Origin: Fibrobacter succinogenes
GTDB lineage: Bacteria > Fibrobacterota > Fibrobacteria > Fibrobacterales > CADBQJ01
Assembly (NCBI GenBank): GCA_902796785.1
Contig: CADBQJ010000125.1
Location: 1-7,593, forward strand
Direction: 5' to 3'
Length of the DNA: 7,593 bases
Shown: positions 6,550 through 7,593 of the stretch, piece by piece
Position numbering within the stretch: position 1 is the first letter of the stretch
Layout of the letters: every line of letters starts with the position of its first letter
Notes under the pieces: generated by a model
Database searches by the model: none
Seen by the model: the letters and a program-made list of their open reading frames with translations, nothing else
Told to the model about the DNA's origin: nothing
Translations under genes and position numbers: made by a program

Positions 6550-7593
6550 ATGCTCAATACGAAACTCCTTCGGGCCGCGATCGGCTCGCTTCTCGTCCTG
6601 CCGTGCCTCCTTTTCGCCGAAGAAGAGGTGCGCGTCTACAACGTCTACGGTTCGGTGGTCTCCGCCGACGACCGGAAGCCGATGGCGGACGTCTCCGTCT
6701 CGCTGCGCTACGCCGGCTACGGCGCGCAGACCGACGACTACGGCGACTTCCGCATCTACGCCAAGGAGTACCGCTCGTCCATCTCCGCGCAGTACGCCAG
6801 CGGCTCCGGCGTCCGCTTCGCCACGGCCAGCCGCGAACTCCAGCTGACCCTGGCGAGCCGCTCCCCCGTCGAGCTTTCGCTCTACGACGTCAAGGGGCAA
6901 AGCCGCCTGCTCCACCGCGGCACGCACGACGCCGGCGAATACAGCTTCGCGATCGACGCGCTGCTCGACCGCCCCCTCTCCGCCGGCCTCTTCCTGCTCC
7001 GCGTCTCCACCGACGAGTTCGTCGAGGTCTTCCGCATCGCCGGCACCGGCGAAGCCACCCGCGTCTCCTCCGCCGCGCGGTCCGTCCGCTTCGGCTCCAC
7101 CGCCAAGGGCAGCGCCCCCGTCGACACGGTCGACTTCGCCGCGGACGGCTACGTCTCCAAGAGCCTGCCGCTGCTGATGTTCGTGCAGAACCTGGGCGTC
7201 GTCTCGCTCGAACCCGAGCGTTGGAGCAGCTCCGCCGAGCCGAGCTCCTCCTCCCAGGCGATCTCCTCCAGCGAAGAATCTTCCTCCTCCGAAGAGTCTT
7301 CCAGCTCCGAAGAAGAATCCTCCTCCAGCGAAGAGTCCTCCTCGTCCGAAGAGTCTTCCAGCTCCGAGGAAGAATCCTCGAGCTCTGAAGAAGTGTCCAG
7401 CTCGTCCGAGGAATCCAGCTCCAGCGAAGAGTCCTCTTCCTCCGAAGAGTCCTCCAGCTCCGAAGAAGAATCCTCCAGCTCTGAAGAAGTGTCCAGCTCC
7501 TCCGAGGAAGAATCGAGCTCCAGCGAAGAGTCCTCCTCTTCCGAGGAATCCAGCTCCTCCGCGCAGGAAAACCGCGCGCCCGACGCCGTCGAC
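6550..7593 (+). CDS. Exported modular surface protein with Ser/Glu repeat linker, 3' end outside window (348 aa seen)
   Basis: The frame is open from ATG 6550 to the last base. Residues 1-23 form a signal peptide (K5, R8, a hydrophobic core, LLFA then EEE). C19 follows a proline, so a lipobox is unlikely. Residues about 30-100 resemble a carboxypeptidase-regulatory-like beta domain, with the pattern VYGSVVSADDRKPMADVSV then TDDYGDFRI. Residues 107-163 resemble the FlgD-like or T9SS-type sorting fold: VELSLYDVKGQ, AGEYSF, LSAGLFLLRVS. Residues 191-222 look like a short DGYVSKSLPL beta module. Residues 239-337 are a linker of 63 Ser, 34 Glu and two Val. The last residues, AQENRAPDAVD, seem to open a further domain. 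Ser-rich linkers joining such modules are typical of Fibrobacter exported proteins, often glycoside hydrolases or esterases, so a catalytic or binding domain may follow. No catalytic residue is visible in the window. Confidence 0.85.
   Translation, partial: MLNTKLLRAAIGSLLVLPCLLFAEEEVRVYNVYGSVVSADDRKPMADVSVSLRYAGYGAQTDDYGDFRIYAKEYRSSISAQYASGSGVRFATASRELQLTLASRSPVELSLYDVKGQSRLLHRGTHDAGEYSFAIDALLDRPLSAGLFLLRVSTDEFVEVFRIAGTGEATRVSSAARSVRFGSTAKGSAPVDTVDFAADGYVSKSLPLLMFVQNLGVVSLEPERWSSSAEPSSSSQAISSSEESSSSEESSSSEEESSSSEESSSSEESSSSEEESSSSEEVSSSSEESSSSEESSSSEESSSSEEESSSSEEVSSSSEEESSSSEESSSSEESSSSAQENRAPDAVD
7264..7560 (+). repeat. Ser/Glu-coding tandem repeat with a 96-base super-unit
   Basis: The 99-codon tract consists of 16 Ser clusters (mostly four) separated by two or three Glu. 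Two full super-units of 32 codons lie back to back at 7318-7413 and 7414-7509. Both encode the same 32 residues, and the only two Val mark the same place in each (7393-7395, 7489-7491). They differ at eight bases in seven codons, all silent. A partial unit precedes them (7264-7317) and another follows (7513-7560) after one extra Glu codon. Ser is encoded by TCC, AGC, TCT and TCG, with no TCA or AGT. Confidence 0.92.

Noticed and set aside
6603..7388. A 261-codon plus-strand frame ending in an FLLRRVFQLRRRI-like repeat
   Set aside because: The repeat is just the Ser/Glu tract read in another frame; the upstream part is Arg/Pro-rich noise.
7264..7560. The repeat tract as a CRISPR array or noncoding satellite
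   Set aside because: There are no spacers of constant length between conserved repeats. The frame is intact throughout and the differences between units are silent, so it is coding.

Overview
The window looks like a piece of chromosome from a very GC-rich bacterium; nearly every codon in the clear genes ends in G or C. Three things point to the Fibrobacterota or a close FCB-group relative: a surface protein with long Ser/Glu linkers, a lipoprotein paired with an outer-membrane barrel protein, and possible TAnnTTTG-like promoter elements. This placement is inferred from sequence style, not from a marker gene. Genes fill almost the whole window. No stretch over 300 bases lacks a gene, and I see no tRNA, rRNA, CRISPR array or insertion sequence.

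Layout. (1) 1-354 (+): the C-terminal part of MurB (peptidoglycan precursor synthesis), cut by the window edge. (2) 377-3090 (-): a two-gene operon running towards murB. A 479-aa lipoprotein of unknown family comes first, then a 425-aa predicted outer-membrane beta-barrel protein; they are joined by an ATGA overlap. (3) 3091-3166: a short divergent promoter region, the only AT-rich patch nearby. (4) 3167-6457 (+): a tight three-gene cluster. It holds threonine synthase of the form best known from plant chloroplasts, a 416-aa HxxxDG acyltransferase resembling alcohol acetyltransferases, and a 226-aa zinc-ribbon protein with about six membrane segments that starts at GTG inside the end of the acyltransferase gene. 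(5) 6458-6549: an AT-rich intergenic region with nested inverted repeats and a promoter-like element right against the next start codon. (6) 6550-7593 (+): the 5' part of an exported surface protein. It has a signal peptide, a carboxypeptidase-regulatory-like beta domain, a FlgD/T9SS-sorting-like module, another short beta module, and a 99-residue linker made only of Ser and Glu plus two Val. It runs off the window.

How the genes relate. murB and thrC are housekeeping genes. The lipoprotein/barrel pair is probably an envelope complex. The acyltransferase and zinc-ribbon membrane protein look like a functional pair transcribed with thrC, but their substrate cannot be read from sequence. The last gene is probably a surface or secreted protein whose functional domain lies beyond the window. 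The most notable points are the 32-residue super-repeat in the Ser/Glu linker, the plant-type threonine synthase, the acyltransferase/membrane-protein pair, and two genes whose promoter-like elements sit so close to the ATG that they may make leaderless mRNAs.
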